64,000 nt of DNA from NCBI RefSeq assembly GCF_012931845.1, contig NZ_CP051884.1, positions 248,001 to 312,000 on the forward strand, in the 5' to 3' direction. This DNA comes from Cellulomonas taurus (lineage in GTDB: Bacteria; Actinomycetota; Actinomycetes; Actinomycetales; Cellulomonadaceae). A program made the translations under genes and the position numbers. Under the pieces are notes generated by a model that saw only the letters and a list, made by a program, of their open reading frames with translations, ran no database searches and was not told where the DNA came from. Of the stretch, positions 52,111 to 59,085 are shown in pieces (the first letter of the stretch is position 1; each line of letters begins with the position of its first letter).

Positions 52111-53067
52111 GTGACATCTCTCCCGGCGCCGCAGGGTCGGCGCGGCCCGCTCGCTGCTGCCGCCGACGACCCGTTGGCGGGACTGCTGGGGCTGGACGGG
52201 GTGGCGGAGGCCGTGGACGGTGCCCGGGCAGCCTGTGAGGACCTGCGGTGGCACGAAGGGTTCCGGCGGCGATGGCGTGAGGTGCGAGCCGAGGCCGACC
52301 TGCGTGCGGTGCGGGGCAGTGCCGCCGTCGACGGTGCCCGGGTGCCCCTGACGGCGGTGCGACGGCTGGCGGTGGGTGCGGCGGCCGACGACTCCGAACT
52401 GCGCGTGGTGGCCGGTGCGCTGCGGGCGACCACCCTGGCGGCGCGCTGGCGTCCGGACCTGGGGGCGCGGAGCGGTCCGCCGCTGCCGCCCTGGGGCGAG
52501 CTGCTGGCCCGGCTGCACACCGCCGCGATGCGGGACCTGCTGTCGCCCGAGGAGCTGGGTCGGCTGCGTGCCGACGACCAACCCCGGGACCTGACCGGGC
52601 TGGGACCGGCCCCGGTGGGTGCGGTGCTGGCCGGTCGGATGACGTTGCTGAGCAGGACGCTCGACGCCACCCGGGTCCCGGCGCTGGTCGCCGCGGCGGT
52701 GCTGCACGGCGAGCTGCTCACCCTGCGGCCCTTCGTGGCGGGGAACGGGGTGGTGGCCCGGACGGCTGCCCGGCTGCTGATCGGGGCGCGTGGCCTGGAC
52801 CCGACCGGCGCGGTGGTCGCGGAGTCCGGCTGGGCGCAGTCGCCGAATCCGTACCTCGGGGCGGCGGCCGGGTTCGGCACCGGGACGGCGCAGGGGGTCG
52901 GGGCGTGGATCGGGTTCGTCGCGCGGTCGGTGGTGGCGGGGGCCGATGTCGGGCGCGAGGTCGCGGACGCCGTGCTGGCGGGGCGGTTGGGTGAGCCGCC
53001 GGTCGGGGAACTGGCCGCCGGAGCCCCGGACACAGACGACGGCGCCCACGAGGAGCGCCGTCGCTGA
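52111..53067 (+). CDS. Fic-like protein with a degenerate active site
   Basis: A 318-aa protein with the Fic fold, recognisable from its inhibitory-type early segment and a Fic loop. In active Fic enzymes, which transfer AMP to proteins, the loop is HPFx(D/E)GNGRxxR. Here it reads RPFVAGNGVVARTA (about 203-216): catalytic His, the acidic residue and the second Arg are all replaced, while GNG is kept. It is therefore probably a non-catalytic relative. GTG 52111 is leaderless, with TACCCT six bases upstream. A hairpin overlaps its 3' end. Confidence 0.75.
   Translation: MTSLPAPQGRRGPLAAAADDPLAGLLGLDGVAEAVDGARAACEDLRWHEGFRRRWREVRAEADLRAVRGSAAVDGARVPLTAVRRLAVGAAADDSELRVVAGALRATTLAARWRPDLGARSGPPLPPWGELLARLHTAAMRDLLSPEELGRLRADDQPRDLTGLGPAPVGAVLAGRMTLLSRTLDATRVPALVAAAVLHGELLTLRPFVAGNGVVARTAARLLIGARGLDPTGAVVAESGWAQSPNPYLGAAAGFGTGTAQGVGAWIGFVARSVVAGADVGREVADAVLAGRLGEPPVGELAAGAPDTDDGAHEERRR
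53037..53063 (+). terminator. Hairpin overlapping the 3' end of the Fic-like gene
   Basis: CGACGGCGC (53037-53045) pairs with GCGCCGTCG (53055-53063), four bases before the end of the CDS. Confidence 0.5.
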
Positions 53068-53328
53068 ACATCTGGTCTGCGGGGGTTAGCAGGCGTGCAG
53101 TGATGACGTCGCTACGGGACCAGCCCGGTCGACGCGTCCTATGCGTGGACGGATCGCGCGTGGGTTCCCCCGAGACCATTCTGTTGTGAGGCCGATCACA
53201 GCACCGTCGACGTCGCAGCGGAAGGGCTCGGCACGAAGTCGCAGGTGAATCCCCTGGCGGCGTCCGGGCTGCGAGATCCGCGTCTCACGGATCGACTCAT
53301 GCCGTGGCGACCCGGCCCGGGACGCGGA
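53068..53328. other. 261-bp spacer between convergent Fic-like and HAD genes
   Basis: No recognisable gene. It contains only a 34-codon minus-strand frame (53196-53300) without ribosome site, and no known RNA motif that I can identify. Confidence 0.55.
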
Positions 53329-54225
53329 TCACCGGGGCCGACGCGCTGAGCGGGACACCCGCCACACCAGCGCCCCCACGAGCGCCGACCCGATCACCCC
53401 GGCACCCCACCGCACACGGCGCCGCCCCTGCACCGCCACCTGCGCTCCCCGGAACGACAGTCGATGCCACCCGTGCTGCTCGGCCAACCGCCGCAGTCCC
53501 CGGTCCGGGTTGACCACGTACCCGTGACCGACCGCCGCCAGCATCGGTGCGTCGGTCGTGGAGTCCGTGTACGCCGAACTCGCCGCCAGGTCATAGCCCT
53601 CGCGCTCCGCCAGCTCCCGCATGGCCACGGCCTTCGCCTCGCCGTAGGCGTAGAAGTCGATCTCACCGGTGTAGCGCCCGTCCCGGATCGCCATCGAGGT
53701 CGCGATCACCCGGTCCACCCCGAGCAGTCGGGCGATCGGCCGGACCAGTTCCGCGGCCGATGCGGACACGATCACGACGTCCTGACCCGCGGCGTGGTGC
53801 GCGGCGATCAGCTCCGCGGCCTCCGGCTGCAGCACCGGCTCGATCGCCCGTTCCACATGGGCGGCGACCAGTTCCTCGACCCGGGCCACCCGCCAGCCGG
53901 TGACGGTCCGGGCGAGGGCGAGCCGGAGCCGTTCGGTGCGGCCCTGGTCCGCGCTGCCCAACAGGAAGGTCACCTGGGCATAGGCGGAGCGCAGCGCCGC
54001 ACGCCGGGTGAGCAGGCCCCCGGCCAGGAACGGGCGGGCGAAGGCGGTCGCGCTGGAGGTCGCGATCACCGTCTTGTCCAGGTCGAAGAAGGCGGCGCCG
54101 CGCCGGGGCCGGGGAGCCTGCGGTGCGGTGATCGTCGCGGTGCCGCGTCGGCGGGACCGCGACCGCGCACGGGCGTGCCGTGGCGGGCCGAGCGGCGGTT
54201 CCGGGGCGGACTGCGCGGGGGTCAT
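53329..54225 (-). CDS. HAD-IB family phosphatase, membrane-anchored
   Basis: A 298-aa HAD-IB hydrolase (SerB-like branch). A basic, Arg-rich N-terminus (1-40) leads to motif I FFDLDKT (about 45-51), motif II VSASAAE, the Lys in GEAKAV and motif IV YTDSTTDAPML, ending in a membrane helix (GVIGSALVGALVW). The orthologue in Mycobacterium (Rv3661) is also next to the Tad locus. ATG 54225 with AGGAG eight bases upstream. Divergent from the Tad operon. Confidence 0.88.
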   Translation of the reverse strand: MTPAQSAPEPPLGPPRHARARSRSRRRGTATITAPQAPRPRRGAAFFDLDKTVIATSSATAFARPFLAGGLLTRRAALRSAYAQVTFLLGSADQGRTERLRLALARTVTGWRVARVEELVAAHVERAIEPVLQPEAAELIAAHHAAGQDVVIVSASAAELVRPIARLLGVDRVIATSMAIRDGRYTGEIDFYAYGEAKAVAMRELAEREGYDLAASSAYTDSTTDAPMLAAVGHGYVVNPDRGLRRLAEQHGWHRLSFRGAQVAVQGRRRVRWGAGVIGSALVGALVWRVSRSARRPR

Positions 54226-54281
54226 CGGGAGGCTCCTGTTCGTCCCGATCCAGCCTAGGTCGGTGGTTCCGCGGCGACGAA

Positions 54282-54318
54282 CTGTCCACAGGGGGCCGAG
54301 GGCCCTGGCGGTCCCCAG
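54282..54318 (+). repeat. Composite element, copy 1: CTGTCCACAG - 19 bp - GTCCCCAG
   Basis: CTGTCCACAG at 54282-54291 and GTCCCCAG at 54311-54318, 105 bases before the first Tad gene. The same pair recurs at 57589-57624 before the pilin gene. The first half resembles a DnaA box. Confidence 0.7.
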
Positions 54319-54422
54319 CGTGCGGCGTCCGGCGGTGACAGCGGCCGTCGACCTCCGGAGGCTGGTCCGGAGCGGGTCCGCCGGAGGGGTGGTGCCCACG
54401 AGGGCGGGAGGGCGGTGGTGGA

Positions 54423-55223
54423 GTGGTGAGCGCGGGCTCGGGTGGTGAGCGTCGGGGCGGGGCTCGTGGACTGACGGGCACCGGGTCGGTCGATGGCGTG
54501 AGCGCGGGTGGCGGACGGCGATCGGGGCGGCGGGACGGGGGAACGACCGGCGTGCTCGGCGCACGTGGCGGCGCGGGGTCCTCGACCCTGGCCGCCCTGC
54601 TCGCCCACTCCCTCGCCCGGGACGGCCGCACGGTGCTGGTGCAGGTCGGCTCGGGTGCCTCCCTCGATGCGGTGCTGGGCACCGAAGGGGAGACGGGTGT
54701 GCGGTGGCCCGATCTGGGTGAGGCGCGGGGGGAGGTCGACCCCGACCAGCTCGGGCATGCGCTGCGGCGGTGGCGGCGCTGCGCCGTGCTGTCCCTGGAC
54801 GACGACCGACCCGCGCGGATCCCCGAGGCGGTGGAGCGGGACGTGCTTCTGGCGCTGCGGCGGGGCCATCGGCACCTGGTGATCGACCTCGACCGGGAAT
54901 CGGTGCAGGACGGCGGGAACCGCCCGGCGCTCGACCAGTGCGATCGGGTGCTGCTGCTCGTGCCTCGGGACATCCCGGCGGTGGCGGGCGCGCGACTCCT
55001 GCTGTCCCGGCTGCCGAACGACCTGCGGGTGGGGATCGTGACCCGGCGACCGGCACCCGGTGGACTGCACGGCGCCGAGATCGCCACCGCCCTGGGGCGC
55101 CCGTTCCTGGCCGACCTGCCCGGTGGCCGCCTGATCGCCCGCTCGGTGGACTCCGGCGTCGGGCCGGTGCTCGGTCCGTGGGCGGCGCGCTCCGTCCGGC
55201 AGCTGATCCGGTCGCTGCCATGA
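54423..55223 (+). CDS. CpaE-like protein of the Tad locus (Ssd homologue)
   Basis: A 266-aa P-loop protein of the actinobacterial helicase/secretion-neighbourhood CpaE family; the mycobacterial homologue is the septum-site protein Ssd. After a Gly/Arg-rich leader (1-42) comes the deviant Walker A GARGGAGSSTLAAL (about 46-59), with Ser in place of Lys, and a Walker B-like HLVIDLDRE. It likely places or regulates the pilus machine. Start GTG 54423 (or 54426) has GGGAGGG ten bases upstream. The stop overlaps tadA by four bases. Confidence 0.85.
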   Translation: MVSAGSGGERRGGARGLTGTGSVDGVSAGGGRRSGRRDGGTTGVLGARGGAGSSTLAALLAHSLARDGRTVLVQVGSGASLDAVLGTEGETGVRWPDLGEARGEVDPDQLGHALRRWRRCAVLSLDDDRPARIPEAVERDVLLALRRGHRHLVIDLDRESVQDGGNRPALDQCDRVLLLVPRDIPAVAGARLLLSRLPNDLRVGIVTRRPAPGGLHGAEIATALGRPFLADLPGGRLIARSVDSGVGPVLGPWAARSVRQLIRSLP

Positions 55224-56389
55224 CGGGCCGGCACCCGGTCGACGAGGGTCTGGTCACCGCCGTGCGGGAGCACCTGGCGCGGCGACCGGGTCCGGTCACG
55301 CCCGAGCGCGTCACCTCGGCGCTGCGGGACACCGGCACGGTGGTCGGGAGTGCGGCGATGGAGCAGGTCGCCGGGGCGCTGCGGGCGGAGCTGCTGGGCG
55401 CCGGGCCGTTGCAGCCGCTGCTGGACGACCCGGAGGTCACCGACGTGGTGGTCAACGGCCCGCGGGACGTGTGGGTCGACCGGGCCGGGCGGCTGCACCC
55501 GGTGCCGATCGACCTCGGCGACGCGGCGGCGGTGCGGATGCTCGCGGTCCGGCTGGCGGCGACCGGCGGGCAACGACTCGACGATGCCCGGCCGACGGTC
55601 GATGCCCGGCTGCCGGACGGCACCCGGCTGCACGCGGTGCTGCCGCCGGTCGCTGACGGCTGCACCCTGCTGTCGCTGCGGGTGGTCAGGCACCGGGCGT
55701 TCACCGTGGACGAGCTGGTCGCCGCGGGCACCCTCGCCCCCGGTCTGGATGCGGTGCTCGCGGCCCTGATCCGGAGCCGGGCGAACCTGGTGGTCTCCGG
55801 CGCGACCGGGACCGGGAAGACGACGCTGCTGTCCACGTTGTTGTCCCTGGCCGATCCCGCCGAGCGGATCGTCTGCATCGAGGAGGCGGGCGAGCTGACG
55901 CCCCGGCACCCGCACGTCGTCCGGCTGGTGGTTCGGCGGCCCAATGTGGAGGGTGCCGGGGAGGTGTCGCTGGCCGATCTGGTCCGGGAGTCGCTGCGGA
56001 TGCGCCCGGACCGGGTGGTGCTCGGCGAGTGCCGGGGCGCCGAGGTGCGCGATGTGCTGGGGGCACTCAACACCGGCCACGACGGCGGTTGCACCACGCT
56101 GCACGCCAACACCGCCCAGGACGTCCCGGCGCGGTTGGAGGCGCTCGGCGCGCTGGCCGGGATGTCCCGGGAGGCGCTCGCCGCCCAGGCGGTCAGCGCC
56201 CTGCACGCGGTGATCCATCTGCGCCGGGACCGCGGCCGTCGTCGGGTCACCGAGATCGCGGTGGTCGACCGGGACCCGGACCGTGGCGCGCTGACCGTGC
56301 GCACCGCGGTGGCGGCGCCGGAGGCCGGCGGCACGGTGACCGGCCCGGGGTGGGCGGCGCTCGCCGACCGCATCGACTGGGCCGGGTGA
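55220..56389 (+). CDS. tadA: Tad pilus assembly ATPase TadA/CpaF
   Basis: A 389-aa secretion ATPase. Walker A SGATGTGKTT at about 193, an Asp box region EEAGELTPRHPHVV, Walker B DRVVLGECRG and the His box GGCTTLHANT. It powers Flp pilus assembly at the membrane. ATG 55220 overlaps the previous stop (ATGA), and the next gene starts eight bases after its stop, so the operon is tight. Confidence 0.95.
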   Translation: MTGRHPVDEGLVTAVREHLARRPGPVTPERVTSALRDTGTVVGSAAMEQVAGALRAELLGAGPLQPLLDDPEVTDVVVNGPRDVWVDRAGRLHPVPIDLGDAAAVRMLAVRLAATGGQRLDDARPTVDARLPDGTRLHAVLPPVADGCTLLSLRVVRHRAFTVDELVAAGTLAPGLDAVLAALIRSRANLVVSGATGTGKTTLLSTLLSLADPAERIVCIEEAGELTPRHPHVVRLVVRRPNVEGAGEVSLADLVRESLRMRPDRVVLGECRGAEVRDVLGALNTGHDGGCTTLHANTAQDVPARLEALGALAGMSREALAAQAVSALHAVIHLRRDRGRRRVTEIAVVDRDPDRGALTVRTAVAAPEAGGTVTGPGWAALADRIDWAG

Positions 56390-56396
56390 GTCCGGG

Positions 56397-57056
56397 GTGA
56401 GCGCCTCGGCGGTGGCGGCCTCCCTGGCGTGCTGGCTGGCGCTCGTCCTGGCCGGGGGAACGGCGCACCGCCGGCTGCCGTCGACACCCGGCCGGTGGCG
56501 GATTCGTCCCCCGCACGCCGGTGCACCCGCCGCTGAGCTGCTGCGGACGCTGGCGGCCGTCACCGCCGGGCTGCGCGCGGGAGGCTCCGCCGCCGAGGTG
56601 TGGCAGTCGGTCACCGGGTTCGGCGGGGACGTCCAGGGCGTGCCCACCGTCGGAGCCTTGCTGGCGGGCGCGACCGATCACCGCGGCGCGGTCACCCGGC
56701 ACGCCATCGGGGTGATCGCCGCCTGCCGGGTCGCGGCGGAACTGGGGGCACCGCTGGCTCCGGTGCTGGAGCGTGCGGCGATCACGATCGAGGCGGAACT
56801 GACCGCCGAGTCCGAGTCCGAGGCCGCCCTCGCCGGGCCGCGGCAGACCGTGCGGCTGCTGACCTGGCTCCCGCTGTGGGGCGTGCTGCTCGGCCTCGTG
56901 GTCGGGGCCTCGCCGGTGCGGGTCCTGCTGGACGGCGGGATCGGCTCGGTGTGTCTGGTGGGCGGGGTGGTGTGCTCGCTGGTCGGACGCTGCTGGATGC
57001 GCCGGCTGCTCGCACGCACCCGGGCGGCCGGGTTGCCGGGGACCGACGATGAGTGA
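56397..57056 (+). CDS. tadB: Tad pilus inner-membrane protein, TadB-like
   Basis: A 219-aa type II secretion F-domain protein. The first membrane helix is at 5-20, the GSPF helical region at 45-130 (LRTLAAVTAGLRAGGSAAE), then two C-terminal helices. It is shorter than proteobacterial TadB, as usual in actinobacteria. It overlaps tadC by eight bases. Confidence 0.85.
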   Translation: MSASAVAASLACWLALVLAGGTAHRRLPSTPGRWRIRPPHAGAPAAELLRTLAAVTAGLRAGGSAAEVWQSVTGFGGDVQGVPTVGALLAGATDHRGAVTRHAIGVIAACRVAAELGAPLAPVLERAAITIEAELTAESESEAALAGPRQTVRLLTWLPLWGVLLGLVVGASPVRVLLDGGIGSVCLVGGVVCSLVGRCWMRRLLARTRAAGLPGTDDE

Positions 57057-57576
57057 GCTGGTGGTGCCGTTGGTGCTGGCCGCCGCGCAGCTGCTCGGGC
57101 CGACCCACGCCCGGATCGGGACTACCCGCCACCGACAGCAGCCCACCGAGCCGGTCGATCCCGCGCTGGTGCTCGACCTGCTGGCGACCGCCGTGGAGTC
57201 CGGTGCCGATCTGCCGCGCGCGCTGACGACGGTGGGTGCCGCAATCGACGGGGACGGGGGCGAGGCCCTGCGTCGCGTGGCCGCCGCCCTCCTGCTCGGC
57301 GCCGAGTGGTCGGTGGCCTGGAACGCGGCGCCGCCCTCGCTGTCGCCTGCGCGCGACGTGCTGGCCCCGGCATGGATCACCGGCGTCTCGGCCGCTCCGG
57401 GCCTGCGTTCCGCCGCGACCGAACGACGGCAGCAGCGTCGCCACCGCGCACGCCGAGCGTCGGCACGGCTGGCGGTGCGCCTCGTACTGCCGCTGGGGTT
57501 GTGCTTCCTGCCGTCGTTCGTGCTGATCGGTGTGACGCCGGTGGTGATCGCCCTGGCTGGTGAACTCGGGTGGTGA
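57049..57576 (+). CDS. tadC: Tad pilus inner-membrane protein, TadC-like
   Basis: A 175-aa short TadC-type F-domain protein: helix near 5-15, cytoplasmic four-helix region with DLLATAVESGADLPRAL (about 43-60), a basic patch (RRQQRRHRARR) and two C-terminal helices. It pairs with TadB in the platform of the pilus. ATG 57049 lies within the end of tadB. Confidence 0.85.
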   Translation: MSELVVPLVLAAAQLLGPTHARIGTTRHRQQPTEPVDPALVLDLLATAVESGADLPRALTTVGAAIDGDGGEALRRVAAALLLGAEWSVAWNAAPPSLSPARDVLAPAWITGVSAAPGLRSAATERRQQRRHRARRASARLAVRLVLPLGLCFLPSFVLIGVTPVVIALAGELGW

Positions 57577-57588
57577 CCGGGCTGTCGA

Positions 57589-57624
57589 CTGTCCACAGGA
57601 CGGGGCGTCGGCTGTCGTCCCCAG
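57589..57624 (+). repeat. Composite element, copy 2: CTGTCCACAG - 18 bp - GTCCCCAG
   Basis: CTGTCCACAG at 57589-57598 and GTCCCCAG at 57617-57624, 89 bases before the pilin-like gene; compare 54282-54318. Confidence 0.7.
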
Positions 57625-57712
57625 ATCGACGGATCGGGCCCTGTGCCGAGGCGTGCGCGGTGGCGAGGGTGGTCGGGCCCGGCAGGGAGCCGGAGCAGGG
57701 AGAGGGACACAG

Positions 57713-58255
57713 ATGACGACACAACTGTGGTGGCCGACGATCATCCGGACCGGCGTCGGCGACGGCCCGGGCCTGGCGCCCGATGCCGCGGGGGCGGTGG
57801 GAGCGGCGATCGACGGCCCGGCACCGGTGGCCGGCGGGACGGCCCTGGAACGGAAGGTCGGTGGAGCAGGTCCGGTACCGGTGGCCGGCGGGGCAGCGCT
57901 CGAACGGGTGGCTGGTCGGGCGGGACTGGCGCCGGTGCTCGCGTTGCCCGTCCGACGGCGGAGCATCACCAACCAGCAGTCCGGGCTGAGCTGCCGAGAT
58001 GAACACCCGGCACGTGGGGAGCGGATCGCAGTCGACGGCGAGCGGTCTCCGGGCAGCGCAGGCCCACGTCACCAGGGCGGACGGCGGCGCCGACCGTGGC
58101 GACGTGGGTTGCCGGACGCCGGGATGGCCACCGCCGAGTACGCGGTGGTGCTGCTCGCGGCGGTCGGGTTCGCCGGGTTGCTGATCGTGATCCTCAGCTC
58201 CGACGAGGTGCGCGGCATGCTCACCGGCCTGATCCGCGAAGCCCTCACGGTGTGA
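57713..58255 (+). CDS. DUF4244 pilin-like protein with long repeat-bearing leader
   Basis: A 180-aa prepilin-like protein. The C-terminal 45 residues are a classic small Flp-type pilin: DAGMATAEYAVVLLAAVGF, with a Glu five residues after the Gly cleavage site, then a hydrophobic helix and SDEVRGMLTGLIREAL. The preceding about 134 residues are an unusually long leader with two 18-residue repeats, units like PAPVAGGTALERKVGGAG. Relatives usually have a leader of about 20 residues. ATG 57713 has GGGAGAGGG upstream and no closer in-frame start is convincing. Confidence 0.75.
   Translation: MTTQLWWPTIIRTGVGDGPGLAPDAAGAVGAAIDGPAPVAGGTALERKVGGAGPVPVAGGAALERVAGRAGLAPVLALPVRRRSITNQQSGLSCRDEHPARGERIAVDGERSPGSAGPRHQGGRRRRPWRRGLPDAGMATAEYAVVLLAAVGFAGLLIVILSSDEVRGMLTGLIREALTV
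57818..57925 (+). repeat. Two 54-bp tandem repeats in the pilin leader
   Basis: Units 57818-57871 and 57872-57925 share CCGG[CT]ACCGGTGGCCGGCGGG at their start and encode two 18-residue copies; a degenerate third begins after 57925. Confidence 0.75.
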
Positions 58256-58259
58256 CGCC

Positions 58260-58613
58260 GTGGTGCCCACCGCCCGACCCGCCGACAGCGGCACCGTGAC
58301 CGCCGAGTTCGCGGTCCTGCTCCCGGCCGTGACGATGCTGATCGCGGTCCTGTTGGTCATCGCCTCCTGTGCGGTGACGCAGATGCGCTGCGCGGACGCT
58401 GCCCGTGCCGGTGCCCGCGGGGCGGCCCTGGGTGAGGCGGACACGGTGGTCGCGGAACTCGCGCAGCGCGTGGGCGGGACGGGGATCCGGGTGGGGGTGC
58501 ATCGCGCGGGGGAGTGGGTGCGGGTCGCCGTGCAGCAGGAGGTCGGGCCGGCGTTGCCGGTGGTCGGGGCGATCACGGTGGCGGCGGAGGCGACCGCGTG
58601 GGTGGAACCGTGA
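58260..58613 (+). CDS. TadE-family pseudopilin
   Basis: A 117-aa TadE-like protein: short leader, then SGTVTAEFAVLLPAVTML, the prepilin-like junction and helix (about 10-40), followed by a soluble domain with AVTQMRCADAARAGARGAA. Minor pilins of this type sit at the base or tip of Flp pili. GTG 58260 (or 58263). The stop overlaps the next gene (GTGA). Confidence 0.88.
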   Translation: MVPTARPADSGTVTAEFAVLLPAVTMLIAVLLVIASCAVTQMRCADAARAGARGAALGEADTVVAELAQRVGGTGIRVGVHRAGEWVRVAVQQEVGPALPVVGAITVAAEATAWVEP

Positions 58614-59011
58614 GGCGCGGTCGCGCGGGCGCCTCGCCTCGGAACGGGGGCGGCTCCGGTGTCCCACCCCGCCTGGTCGGCGACCGTGGTGCGGGCACGG
58701 TGCTGGCACTCGCCCTCATCGCGGGCGTGCTGATCCTCGGCGGCGGGTTGGCGTTGCTGGCTCAGGCGCAGTCGGCGCGGGGCCGAGCGCAGATCGCTGC
58801 CGACCTCGGAGCGCTCGCCGGAGCGACAGCGCTGCGCGGCTCGGGTGATGCCTGCGGGGTGGCGGCGAGCACTGTCCGGCGCAACGGTGCCCGGCTGGCC
58901 GCATGCGAGCTCGTCGGCGGGGAACAGGTGCGGGTGCGAGTCGTGGTGCGCACAGGACCGGGCGAAGCGGGTGCGGCGGCACGGGCAGGCCCGGCGAGTG
59001 CGCGGGGGTGA
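58610..59011 (+). CDS. TadE-like protein of the helicase/secretion neighbourhood
   Basis: A 133-aa minor-pilin-like protein: an Arg/Gly leader, then DRGAGTVLALALIAGVLILGG (about 25-45, a pilin-like helix) and a soluble domain with two Cys (GDACGVAAS, LAACELVGG). It matches the small TadE-like protein (Rv3654c type) found beside the DECH helicase. GTG 58610 overlaps the TadE stop. It is the last gene of the Tad operon and converges on the helicase. Confidence 0.85.
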   Translation: MRRGRAGASPRNGGGSGVPPRLVGDRGAGTVLALALIAGVLILGGGLALLAQAQSARGRAQIAADLGALAGATALRGSGDACGVAASTVRRNGARLAACELVGGEQVRVRVVVRTGPGEAGAAARAGPASARG

Positions 59012-59085
59012 ACGAGGTGTGGGGCGGTCATCCCGACCGGAGGGAGTTCATGCGCGGTCGAGCGGGGTCCGTCGTGTCGAACCGG

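Noticed and set aside
54423-59011. Type II secretion or competence operon instead of Tad pilus
   Set aside because: Short TadB/TadC, the CpaE-like gene and TadE-type pseudopilins are specific to Tad; a role in DNA uptake remains possible.
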